A stretch of DNA of 64,000 nucleotides. It comes from Balneolaceae bacterium. GTDB lineage: Bacteria > Bacteroidota > Rhodothermia > Balneolales > Balneolaceae. Below, one piece after another: positions 55,349-63,480 of the stretch. The notes below the pieces were generated by a model. It searched no databases, had not been told where the DNA came from, and worked only from the letters and a program-made list of their open reading frames with translations. The stretch lies in the NCBI GenBank assembly GCA_020832285.1, contig JAFIFB010000008.1:1-64000 (forward strand). The letters are read 5' to 3'. Position numbers and translations under genes: made by a program. Numbering within the stretch: the first letter of the stretch is position 1; each line of letters starts with the position of its first letter.

Positions 55349-56929
55349 TTACTCTACAATCTCCAGCACTTTCGTTTGAGTAAATCCCTGCCCGAACATG
55401 TCACGGGATCGAATTTCCAGTTTATGGATGCCTTTGCTAAGCCCTTCCGGGAGATCGGCCCGCCAGATGTGGGTGGTCTGGATGGGCTGAATCCAACCGA
55501 GAAATTTCTCGTCATACTCTTCCCTCATTTTTTCAAAGAAAGTGGAGATTGCCAGATCAAGCCGTTCCATATCAGCCCATTCGCCGTTATTGACCCGGTA
55601 GGCCACTTCGGAACGCTCACTGCCGTTGAACACATTTACGCGAATCTCTTCATCCGGCAAGTCGTTGATGGAGAGCTGTGCCCGGGGAGCTTCAATTCTC
55701 ATCTGGTAATCGGGATCGAGACCAGCGGGTTTGTAAATATCACTGTAGCTGTTGCCATCAAATGTGTAGATGTGATAACCATTGGGTGTGCCATCTCGCT
55801 GAGTAGTAACTGGAATGCCATTTTTATTATACGGACCCTTCCACCATGAACCGGAGGCAGCTGCGGTCAAGTGTTGATGGATGGGGTTGGGATTTTGCCG
55901 GCCGAAATCTTCGCCCAGAAAACTATGGAAAATGGTGTGAACATGACCGCCGAGAAATAGTACATTATCGAAATTTTCCAATAGTTCGAAAAGTTCACCC
56001 CGGTCACCTGTTCGGAGTGACGCTGTCTCATCCCTTCCTGGTGCATAAAGGGGAATATGAGCCATCAACACAATCAGCTTGTTTTCATCCACATGTTCCA
56101 GATTGTTGGCGATCCATTCCAGCTGCCCGGGTCGAATATTACCCACATAGCTTGGGTTTCCCTCTTCATTATAACCGAGGTAATCCACATTATCCAAAGC
56201 GATGAAGTGGACGTCACCCTCCTCGAATGAGTAGTGCGAAGGCCCATAATACCGCTTGAAAGTTTCACGAGCGTAGCGGTTTCCATCAGCATCGAAATTG
56301 ATGTCGTGATTACCAATGATGTTGAATACAGGTTTTTCGAGTACGGCCATGATTTCGTTGTATCGGCCGAAAAGGTCCAGATTGTCAAACATAATATCTC
56401 CCAGCGGGATGATCATGTCAGTCTCTACACCAATCAGTTCGGACACCACACCATCGCGATAGTAATCCAGCTCACGGTGATTGGCAGGCTGCGGATCACC
56501 AAAAATTACGGCACTGAATTTTTCTCGCTTTTCGGCTGAAATCAGGCCGAAATCTACCGATTCAGGAAGATGGCCAGTGGGCTCAAGGCCGGAGTAATTC
56601 AGTTCCGGCGAGCCTTCGGGTTGATGGATGTAGAAAAATTGCGGGATATACTGCTCATCCAGCACAAATTTATATTCCGGTGGTTTGGTTACAAAAATAA
56701 TCATCTCTTCTTCGATGGGGAGACGGTAAAATCCGTTTTCATCGGTAAGTACCACATCAAGCTGGTTAGAGACCATCACTCCGGCAATTCCGGGGTCACC
56801 GTCATCACGCTGGCCGGTTTGACTGATGTCTTCATACACATATCCTTGTACATAATTTTGGGATATGGCTTCATCAAAAAAGAAAAGAAGGAAAAGGAAG
56901 GCGGTAACAATGGAGAAAACAGGCTTCAT
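55349..56929 (-). CDS. Secreted calcineurin-like metallophosphoesterase
   Basis: A 526-aa exported protein. After the signal peptide (ending near AISQ) comes a beta-sandwich (GYVYEDISQTGQRDDGDPGI, then DENGFYRLP). The metallophosphoesterase domain follows with AVIFGDPQP, IPLGDIMFDNLD, IGNHDINFD, LMAHIPLY and GGHVHTIFH, which supply the dinuclear metal ligands. A C-terminal beta domain ends the protein. This three-part architecture is common in Bacteroidota. Substrate unknown. Confidence 0.9.
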   Translation of the reverse strand: MKPVFSIVTAFLFLLFFFDEAISQNYVQGYVYEDISQTGQRDDGDPGIAGVMVSNQLDVVLTDENGFYRLPIEEEMIIFVTKPPEYKFVLDEQYIPQFFYIHQPEGSPELNYSGLEPTGHLPESVDFGLISAEKREKFSAVIFGDPQPANHRELDYYRDGVVSELIGVETDMIIPLGDIMFDNLDLFGRYNEIMAVLEKPVFNIIGNHDINFDADGNRYARETFKRYYGPSHYSFEEGDVHFIALDNVDYLGYNEEGNPSYVGNIRPGQLEWIANNLEHVDENKLIVLMAHIPLYAPGRDETASLRTGDRGELFELLENFDNVLFLGGHVHTIFHSFLGEDFGRQNPNPIHQHLTAAASGSWWKGPYNKNGIPVTTQRDGTPNGYHIYTFDGNSYSDIYKPAGLDPDYQMRIEAPRAQLSINDLPDEEIRVNVFNGSERSEVAYRVNNGEWADMERLDLAISTFFEKMREEYDEKFLGWIQPIQTTHIWRADLPEGLSKGIHKLEIRSRDMFGQGFTQTKVLEIVE

Positions 56930-57230
56930 ATAAAAGGTGATTTGAAAAATAATAAGTTAAAGTTTTAAGGCTAAAAAATTGCAACACTAAGAGTCGGAAA
57001 TCAAGATTAATATTCTGTTTATTATAACAACTGAAACGATTTCGCCTCTGAAAATGGAAAAGAGAACTTTCCCCGATGAATCTCAAAATTTTTCATGGAT
57101 AATATTCAACTCTAACCTATATTATTGGGAACAACCTGGTGAAAAAGAAGTATGTGCCGGTGGGCAGGGACGTTTGATTTCCGGCGCCTCATTCTTCCTG
57201 CAAAAAAACGATCATTCAATCAAAAGTTTC

Positions 57231-58067
57231 ATGAAAATTAATACTCTGGCAGTTTCTGTCCTCTTCTTTATGTTTTTAAGCGCCTGTACCACGATCGAAA
57301 TCACCGAGCGCGATGCTTTTGATGCCTACCGCACCGTTACACCTGAAACTTTCAATATTGACCCGTACCAGCTACATGATATCAGCCTTCAGTCGGAAGA
57401 CGGCACTGAAATTGATGCGTGGTTCCTGGAGCGCGATGATGCCAGTGCGACAGTCATCTTTTACGGTGGTACCGGTTTTTTAATGGTGACCTCACGCACG
57501 CTGATTGAGGCGTACCGAAATGTGCCTGTGAACATTTTGCTGCTCGATTACAGAGGGTACGGGCGAAGCAGCGGAACTCCAACGGTTGATGGTCTCAAAA
57601 CCGATGCCAGGGTGGCTTACAGTTATGCACGAAGCGCCTCCCCCTCCCCGCAGGAAACTATTTTTGTGCACGGCCATGCGATGGGAACCTTCCTCGCCGC
57701 AATGATTGCCGAAGAGGAAACAGTGGCCGGATATATCCTGGAAAGTCCCATTACCGAGGTTAATCGCTGGACCCGCCGCCTGGTGCCGTGGATCGCCCGT
57801 CCGTTTGTGCGTTTTCGCATCGATCAGCCCATTCAGGATCAGAACAATGTGGTGCGTGTGGAGCGTATCAACATTCCCGTATTAATCATGGGCGGTGCGT
57901 TTGATGATGTAACGCCTTTCCGGATGGCCGAAGAGCTGTATGAGGCATCCGCCTCCTCCCAAAAGCGCCTCGTTGAAATTGCCGGTGCAAAACACACTGA
58001 TCTGCCACGTTTCCGCCAGTACCGCGATGTTCTTGTTGAATTCTACGCCAGGGCTGGATTGGATTAA
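57231..58067 (+). CDS. Alpha/beta-hydrolase-fold lipoprotein lacking the nucleophile Ser
   Basis: A 278-aa lipoprotein (FLSAC lipobox, Cys19). The fold marks are present: FYGGTGFLM, LDYRGYGRSSGTP, GGAFDDVTPF with the acid and AGAKHTDL with the His. The nucleophile elbow, however, reads GHAMG at residues 148-152, with Ala150 in place of Ser. I start at ATG 57231; an upstream frame from 57054 lacks a signal peptide. Inactive binding protein or enzyme with a different mechanism. Confidence 0.85.
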   Translation: MKINTLAVSVLFFMFLSACTTIEITERDAFDAYRTVTPETFNIDPYQLHDISLQSEDGTEIDAWFLERDDASATVIFYGGTGFLMVTSRTLIEAYRNVPVNILLLDYRGYGRSSGTPTVDGLKTDARVAYSYARSASPSPQETIFVHGHAMGTFLAAMIAEEETVAGYILESPITEVNRWTRRLVPWIARPFVRFRIDQPIQDQNNVVRVERINIPVLIMGGAFDDVTPFRMAEELYEASASSQKRLVEIAGAKHTDLPRFRQYRDVLVEFYARAGLD

Positions 58068-58337
58068 ATTTTCTTTCATGACCTCATCGGATGATTTTCC
58101 CTGGAATGAACAGGCATTTTTATAATTGTCTATTTTTTTCTTATAAAACTCATCCGGTGGCTGTTTAAAAAACTCACTCACTGCATCCCCGGTATTTAAA
58201 GTCTTCAATTTATCTGATCAGACCCAAACCTGTCAGGTTTCATTTTTGGGAAAGCTGGAAATTTCCTATCACCACCCTTTGCATTCCTTCTCCGGAAAAG
58301 GTTTCTTTAGGTAGCATATCATAACCACGGGGAAATC

Positions 58338-60800
58338 ATGGCCAAACCACCTGAAGAGAAAAGCAAACTACCCACGGAAGAGGAACTGAGGGAGCTATCA
58401 CGATCGGCAATTTTAACGTATTCAATTCGATGTGCTCTAAGAGTAGTACCTTTTTTAAAAGAATCAATTGAAACAACATTACTATTTCAGGATGCTCTAC
58501 AATTTTGTGCTCTTTATTCAACGGGTTCATTTACACAAAACGATTCAAATAAACATTTTAAGAGAATAAAAAGAATTGTTAACAGAACTTCGGATTCTAA
58601 TGTAAAATTTGCAATACATGCTTCTCAGGCAATAAGAGCCACTCTTAATCTGGCATCTGAGGTGGAATTCAAAGAAAAATCCGACTCGGCTAAACAAGCC
58701 CAACTTGTGTCTGAGGCCATGTTAGATTGTATATCAGAGAAAGAGTCAGTTTTCACTTTTGATGCACTTCTCGAAGTTCAATCTGACTTCAATGACTTAA
58801 GCAAAAGATATAAAGACACAGATCGACCTATTGATAGTGATTTCTACGCTAAACCATTATGGGTAGATCTTAACAAATCCGATCTTTCATTTCTTGTTGA
58901 AGTTGTTGGCAAGTGGATAGAGGGTATTCAAAGCCAAAGTGAAGAGACAACCCCCATTAAGTATTGGCATTTTTTTGATTCGAGAAAGTATGGTGAAATT
59001 CCCTGGCATGAAATTGAGGCAGAAGTACGCGAGTGGCTGGCTCAGTTGGAAGCCGCGGATACAGAGGAAACATCTGATGAGGAGAGTGGTGATCCAGTAA
59101 TGCCATCACTCAATGCAGATGGGGCGCCTTCATCTTTGGGAAGTGGAATGTCGGACACCGATCTGCTGGGCCGTCAAAACCTGGTGAATTCCCTGGCAGC
59201 AATGATCGCCTCACCCGGGCAGGATACCCCGTTTACCATCGGGCTGTTGGGCGACTGGGGTTCTGGTAAAAGCAATGTGATGCATCTGCTCAGAATGGCT
59301 CTTGGTGAACGTGCAGATAAAGACCGGTTCTATTTCGCCGATTTTAACGCTTGGGAATATGAACACACCGATAATATGGCAGCGGGTGTGGCTCAGGAAG
59401 TGCTGAAAGGTTTTTTGGAGAGAAAATCAACCTGGCAGAAATTCATCATTAAATGGAAGTTTGGGAAACAGGAAAATGGGGTGTTTCTCCCCTTTATTTT
59501 TTTCTCGGTTTTTGTTGTTGCTGTCCTCTCTCTGATCATGATTTTTATTAGTGACTCCCAGGGATGGATTGCTGCTTTTGGTGTATCATCGGTTTTAATC
59601 GCAGGCTTCATCAAACAGATATTTACCATTCTTGAACATCCTTTAACTTCAAAAGTAAACAATTATCTGAAGCTGCCCAGTTATGCGGTACACCTTGGAA
59701 CCATCCCCATGCTCAAAAAACATTTGAAAATTTTGAGCGATATTATCATCCCGCCGGGTGATGACAACCCCAACCGCCTCATCGTTTTTGTGGACGACCT
59801 CGACAGGTGCGAACCGCAAGCGATCTCTAAAACGCTGGATGCCATCCGCCTGGTAATGGATATCGAAAATGTGGTGGTGATTATCGGGATTGACCATCGC
59901 ATTGCCTTCCGTGCTGTGGAAAAACAGTATGTAGACCTGGCCGATGATGAGCGTACCTCTGCCGATATTGCCCGGGACTATCTCGGGAAAATCATTCAGC
60001 TTCCGGTGATGTTGAATCAGCCGGGTGAAAACGAACTGGCAAATTTTATTTCAAACTCCCTTTTTAAAGGTGTGGAAGATCCGCCAAAACCAAAAGATCA
60101 GAAAGAAAAAACAGAGAAGAATGAGATCTCAAAAACTGTTGATGAAACTGTAGTAGCAGTTGAAAAAGCAGATGGTGACACTGCCATGCCGGAAGAAAAG
60201 ATAAAGAGTGAGAATGATAGTGATGAACCAAAACTGACAAATAGCGATATTACCAAGCCGGTTCAAATTTCTGAGGAAAAGGTTGATGTAAGCCGTGAAG
60301 TTGCCCTCACAAACGACATGGCCGAAACCGGTGATGAAAAAGACTATTTTAGCGAATTGTGCAAACTTTTTGGCCTGCACAACCCGAGGCAGCTCATCCG
60401 CCTCAGAAACTGCTACCGGCTGCTTAAGCGGATCTACAACCCAAGCGAAAAAGAGTGGAAACCAAAAATGGCCATGTTGTTCTGGCTGGAATTTCTCTAC
60501 GGGCAGCAACATGAAGATCGTATCAGAATTGAGAAGTGTATGCTGGCAAAAGACGCCGATTCATTAGCAGAATGTTTAACAAACGAAAGAGTTCAATCTG
60601 AACAAATTGCCCAATGGTTAAAGGGCCAATTCAAACTCGAAAACGACAATTTTAATTTTTACACACAAATTGAAAGAAAAGTGAAACGCCTGGTACTACC
60701 GCACAGTGAAAGCGCCAAGAGAGCAAAGGAAGAAGAACATACAGACATCGATGAGATAAAAAGCCATCAGCATGAGGATTCAAGCAAATCAAACCAGTGA
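58338..60800 (+). CDS. KAP-family P-loop NTPase
   Basis: An 820-aa STAND-like NTPase of the KAP (Kidins220/ARMS, PifA) family. Walker A GDWGSGKS is at 305-312, Walker B LIVFVDDLDR at 481-490, and two membrane helices (about 382-404 and 410-428) are inserted between them, the usual KAP layout. The first ~240 residues form a separate helical domain that I cannot assign. An acidic, Lys/Glu-rich linker (about 580-660) precedes a final helical part. DNA of the N-terminal third is more AT-rich than the rest. PifA excludes phage T7, so defence is plausible. Confidence 0.85.
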   Translation: MAKPPEEKSKLPTEEELRELSRSAILTYSIRCALRVVPFLKESIETTLLFQDALQFCALYSTGSFTQNDSNKHFKRIKRIVNRTSDSNVKFAIHASQAIRATLNLASEVEFKEKSDSAKQAQLVSEAMLDCISEKESVFTFDALLEVQSDFNDLSKRYKDTDRPIDSDFYAKPLWVDLNKSDLSFLVEVVGKWIEGIQSQSEETTPIKYWHFFDSRKYGEIPWHEIEAEVREWLAQLEAADTEETSDEESGDPVMPSLNADGAPSSLGSGMSDTDLLGRQNLVNSLAAMIASPGQDTPFTIGLLGDWGSGKSNVMHLLRMALGERADKDRFYFADFNAWEYEHTDNMAAGVAQEVLKGFLERKSTWQKFIIKWKFGKQENGVFLPFIFFSVFVVAVLSLIMIFISDSQGWIAAFGVSSVLIAGFIKQIFTILEHPLTSKVNNYLKLPSYAVHLGTIPMLKKHLKILSDIIIPPGDDNPNRLIVFVDDLDRCEPQAISKTLDAIRLVMDIENVVVIIGIDHRIAFRAVEKQYVDLADDERTSADIARDYLGKIIQLPVMLNQPGENELANFISNSLFKGVEDPPKPKDQKEKTEKNEISKTVDETVVAVEKADGDTAMPEEKIKSENDSDEPKLTNSDITKPVQISEEKVDVSREVALTNDMAETGDEKDYFSELCKLFGLHNPRQLIRLRNCYRLLKRIYNPSEKEWKPKMAMLFWLEFLYGQQHEDRIRIEKCMLAKDADSLAECLTNERVQSEQIAQWLKGQFKLENDNFNFYTQIERKVKRLVLPHSESAKRAKEEEHTDIDEIKSHQHEDSSKSNQ

Positions 60801-60867
60801 GCAAGTCTTCGGATTAGTCCTTTTTGATGTATCTTGCCGATGGAAATCGAAATAAAACCGATTAACT

Positions 60868-60895
60868 ATATTTTGTGAATAATGCAGGTTAAAAA
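60868..60895 (+). repeat. Dispersed TTGGTGA repeat, copy 5, carrying a start codon
   Basis: TATATTTTGTGAATAATGCA then GGTTAAAA. Its GTGAATAATGCAGG core includes the ATG (60882) used by the following hydrolase gene, so the first residues of that protein come from the repeat. Confidence 0.6.
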
Positions 60896-62186
60896 ATTCA
60901 CTCCTTTGAAAGCATTGAAAATTATCGGATTGACTCTTCTTTATCTCTTCTCAGGTGCTTTAATTTTCGCACTTTTCACTGGATTACTTTGGATAACAAA
61001 TGGCTACCTTCACGGCTACCCGGCATTTGGAATTACATTCGCGGCGGGATTTGGAATGGCATTGTTTGTAGCAAGAAGGGAACTGAGCTTAATCGGGAAA
61101 ATGCTGCGAATGGCTCCATTAGTGATTGCGTTTCTGCTTGCGGCCTGGTCAGTTGTACCGCTTAAACAGTTTGACTTTCCCATTTACCCGGATGATCCCC
61201 GCTTCGAAATGTGGGATTTGGGGGGTGACCGTACTGTTTCCGTTTCTCAGCACCTGCCGTCTGAGAATACAGAGCCGAGGGAGGAGACTATTCTCTTTAT
61301 ACATGGCGGCCCGGGGGCATATGTGCGCGATTTTGACCGTGACTTTATTTCCGGATTTTCTGATGAAGGATTTCGGGTGGTTATTTATGACCAGGTGGGT
61401 GCCGGCCATTCACCCACTGTAGACCTTTCCGAATATTCACACCAGGGAAATGTGGACGATCTCAAGGAAGTAATTAAAAAGATTGATACTCCTGTCATTT
61501 TATTTGGCCAGTCCTATGGAGCAGCTTTGGCTACATCATTTCTGGCTGACTATGGAGAACGTTTTGATGTTCGCCAAATCATATTTACCGAACCAGGTCC
61601 GCTGCCAGGTGCAGATATAGATTCAGACCATCCTCACTTTAAAAAGAAAACAACAAAAGCTGAGAATGTGGACGGGCTGGAATTCCATGATGTAATCCGT
61701 TCTCCAAGACTTCTGCTTGCCATGATACTTCCAACCGACAATCGGTTCGTGGGGCAGAAAGAGGTTTTATATTCATTTGGACCCGACCTTCAGAAAAAAG
61801 CAGTTAGTAATTCCTATTGCAGGGAACATGAAGATCAGCTTCTTGAATTTGAACACCTTCCTGTAAATCTATTAGCTACCATGATTATTCGGGAAACTTT
61901 CATGGAAGCGGAAAAGCCTGATCTTCGTGAACTTGGCATACCTGTGTTGCTGCTTCTTGGTGAATGCAGCTACGTTCCGCGCGGATTTGCGATGGAGTAT
62001 TTCGACCATTATTCCATTAGCCGAAGCCATCTTATCCGCAATGTCGGGCACATACTCTGGGCAACACCTGAGGGCCGCTCCATCACTCACAAAGCCATCA
62101 TGAGCTTTATTGATGAAGGCGAAATGCCACTGAAAAACAAACCCACCTATGAAACTCGAATTCAATTTATTGAAGAGGGGTTATGA
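60882..62186 (+). CDS. Membrane-anchored S33-type alpha/beta hydrolase (prolyl aminopeptidase-like)
   Basis: A 434-aa protein. The first ~110 residues contain about four helices (LTLLYLFSGALIFALFTGLL, FGITFAAGFGMALFVA, MAPLVIAFLLAAWSVV), followed by an alpha/beta-hydrolase domain with oxyanion region FIHGGPGAYVRDF, VIYDQVGAGHS and nucleophile elbow GQSYG, the S33 signature. The catalytic His is likely in NVGHILWAT. Substrate unknown: peptides or lipids. The N terminus is unusual in beginning inside repeat copy 5. Confidence 0.85.
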   Translation: MQVKKFTPLKALKIIGLTLLYLFSGALIFALFTGLLWITNGYLHGYPAFGITFAAGFGMALFVARRELSLIGKMLRMAPLVIAFLLAAWSVVPLKQFDFPIYPDDPRFEMWDLGGDRTVSVSQHLPSENTEPREETILFIHGGPGAYVRDFDRDFISGFSDEGFRVVIYDQVGAGHSPTVDLSEYSHQGNVDDLKEVIKKIDTPVILFGQSYGAALATSFLADYGERFDVRQIIFTEPGPLPGADIDSDHPHFKKKTTKAENVDGLEFHDVIRSPRLLLAMILPTDNRFVGQKEVLYSFGPDLQKKAVSNSYCREHEDQLLEFEHLPVNLLATMIIRETFMEAEKPDLRELGIPVLLLLGECSYVPRGFAMEYFDHYSISRSHLIRNVGHILWATPEGRSITHKAIMSFIDEGEMPLKNKPTYETRIQFIEEGL

Positions 62187-62393
62187 CGGATAGCTGAGAA
62201 TAGGTTCCGCACATTCCCTTGATGTTGTGTGAGATCATCTGTCTAAAGCCATCTCTCTTTATTCACAGTGAAATTGTTAAAATTATTCGACTTATTTTTA
62301 TGTAGAAATGGCCCTCTGCCATTGAAACACTGATTGCATATTTATCAGCCTGGTTCATTTATAGCAGATTTAATAAAAAAACTAAAAATATTC

Positions 62394-62423
62394 TTGACCG
62401 GGATATTATTAACTGTGTATATT
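62394..62423 (+). promoter_or_regulatory. Possible promoter of the Rrf2 gene
   Basis: TTGACC (62394-62399) and TATATT (62418-62423) with an 18-bp spacer. The -10 overlaps the dyad at 62421, which would allow repression. It does not match the TAnnTTTG pattern seen elsewhere in the window. Confidence 0.35.
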
Positions 62424-62442
62424 AAGATAAAATAGTCTTAAT
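62421..62442. promoter_or_regulatory. Rrf2 operator, site 1
   Basis: Perfect dyad ATTAAGA-N8-TCTTAAT, 24 nt before the start of the Rrf2 regulator. The same AAGA-N8-TCTT geometry recurs at 62939-62954 before the cytochrome gene. Confidence 0.65.
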
Positions 62443-62466
62443 ACCATTACTTCAGATTTCAACCTC

Positions 62467-62919
62467 ATGCTCTTATCAAAATCGTGTATTTACGCACTCA
62501 GGGCTTCTGTGCTGATTGCATCCAAAAAAAACGATGGTTTCATTACCATTCGCGAGCTGAGTGATGAGTTGAATATCTCGTTTCACTTTTTGACCAAGGT
62601 ATTGCAGGAGATGACAAAAGCAGAGCTTCTGGAATCGTACAAGGGTCCGAATGGCGGGGTAAAACTGGCCAGGCCGGCAAACAAAATTACATTCATGGAT
62701 GTCGTCGAATCTATCGATGGCAATTATATGATTAATGAATGTGTGCTTGGTTTGCCCGGATGCGGAGTTATGAAACCCTGTGCGCTTCATGATCAGTGGT
62801 CAGTTTTAAAAACAGATATCATCAATATGATGAATGAGTACAATCTGGAAGCGATCGCAAAAAACAGGGAATTGCAGCGATCCTTTGAAAGGAAAAGTGC
62901 TCAATTAGCAAATTTGTAA
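62467..62919 (+). CDS. Rrf2 family (NsrR/IscR-like) Fe-S transcriptional regulator
   Basis: A 150-aa winged-helix regulator. The recognition helix is in ELSDELNISFHFLTKVLQEM and the wing in GPNGGVKLARP. Three cysteines, C92, C99 and C105 (ECVLGLPGCGVMKPC), match the cluster-binding triad of NsrR and IscR, so it probably senses NO or redox state. It lies directly upstream of the cytochrome c and nosZ genes and likely controls them and itself through the two dyads. Confidence 0.9.
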   Translation: MLLSKSCIYALRASVLIASKKNDGFITIRELSDELNISFHFLTKVLQEMTKAELLESYKGPNGGVKLARPANKITFMDVVESIDGNYMINECVLGLPGCGVMKPCALHDQWSVLKTDIINMMNEYNLEAIAKNRELQRSFERKSAQLANL

Positions 62920-62935
62920 CCTTTTTTTGAATTAT

Positions 62936-62957
62936 TAAAAGACATAATACTCTTAAA
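62936..62957. promoter_or_regulatory. Rrf2 operator, site 2
   Basis: AAAAGA-N8-TCTTAAA, with AAGA at 62939-62942 and TCTT at 62951-62954. About 15 of 22 positions equal site 1. It ends about 10 nt before the cytochrome c start, a good place for a repressor. Confidence 0.55.
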
Positions 62958-62967
62958 TCTAATTACT

Positions 62968-63447
62968 ATGACCTCTATTAAAAACCTACTCACAACATTC
63001 ATTTTTTTAGTTCTGGCTTTTTCTTTTACTGCCTGCGGAGGGGAAGAGAGAGCTGATAGAACCAGCCAGCCTGACACCCAGGAGGAAGGGTTAACTGAAT
63101 TTGAACTGGAACACGGAATTGGCCCTATTACCGAAAAAATTACTCTGGATGATGAACTGGACCCTGAAAAAATTGAAAAAGGACGGAATATCTACGAGAT
63201 GAAATGTGAAATGTGCCACAATATGCAGGGGCGTATGGTAGGCCCACCGCTAGCGGGTGTTACTGAAACCCGCACTCCTGAATTTATAATGAACTTCATT
63301 CTGAACCCGCGGGAAAATATAGACAGACATCCTGTCGGTCAGGCTCTACTGCGAGAATATTTAACACAAATGCCCTATCAAAATGTAAGTGAAGAAGATG
63401 CAAGAGCACTTGTTGAATTTATGCGAGACTATGATGCAAACCTTTAA
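62968..63447 (+). CDS. Cytochrome c lipoprotein of the nos locus
   Basis: A 159-aa lipoprotein (FTAC lipobox, Cys23). The single heme site is CEMCH at 80-84, and MPYQNV (M135) is a likely distal ligand. Domain layout is that of a small class I cytochrome c. It lies 33 nt before nosZ and is probably the electron donor to it or a carrier in the same chain; such a cytochrome is common in clade II nos clusters. Confidence 0.88.
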   Translation: MTSIKNLLTTFIFLVLAFSFTACGGEERADRTSQPDTQEEGLTEFELEHGIGPITEKITLDDELDPEKIEKGRNIYEMKCEMCHNMQGRMVGPPLAGVTETRTPEFIMNFILNPRENIDRHPVGQALLREYLTQMPYQNVSEEDARALVEFMRDYDANL

Positions 63448-63480
63448 TGAATAACATCCAAACCACTAAAAACCAATACA

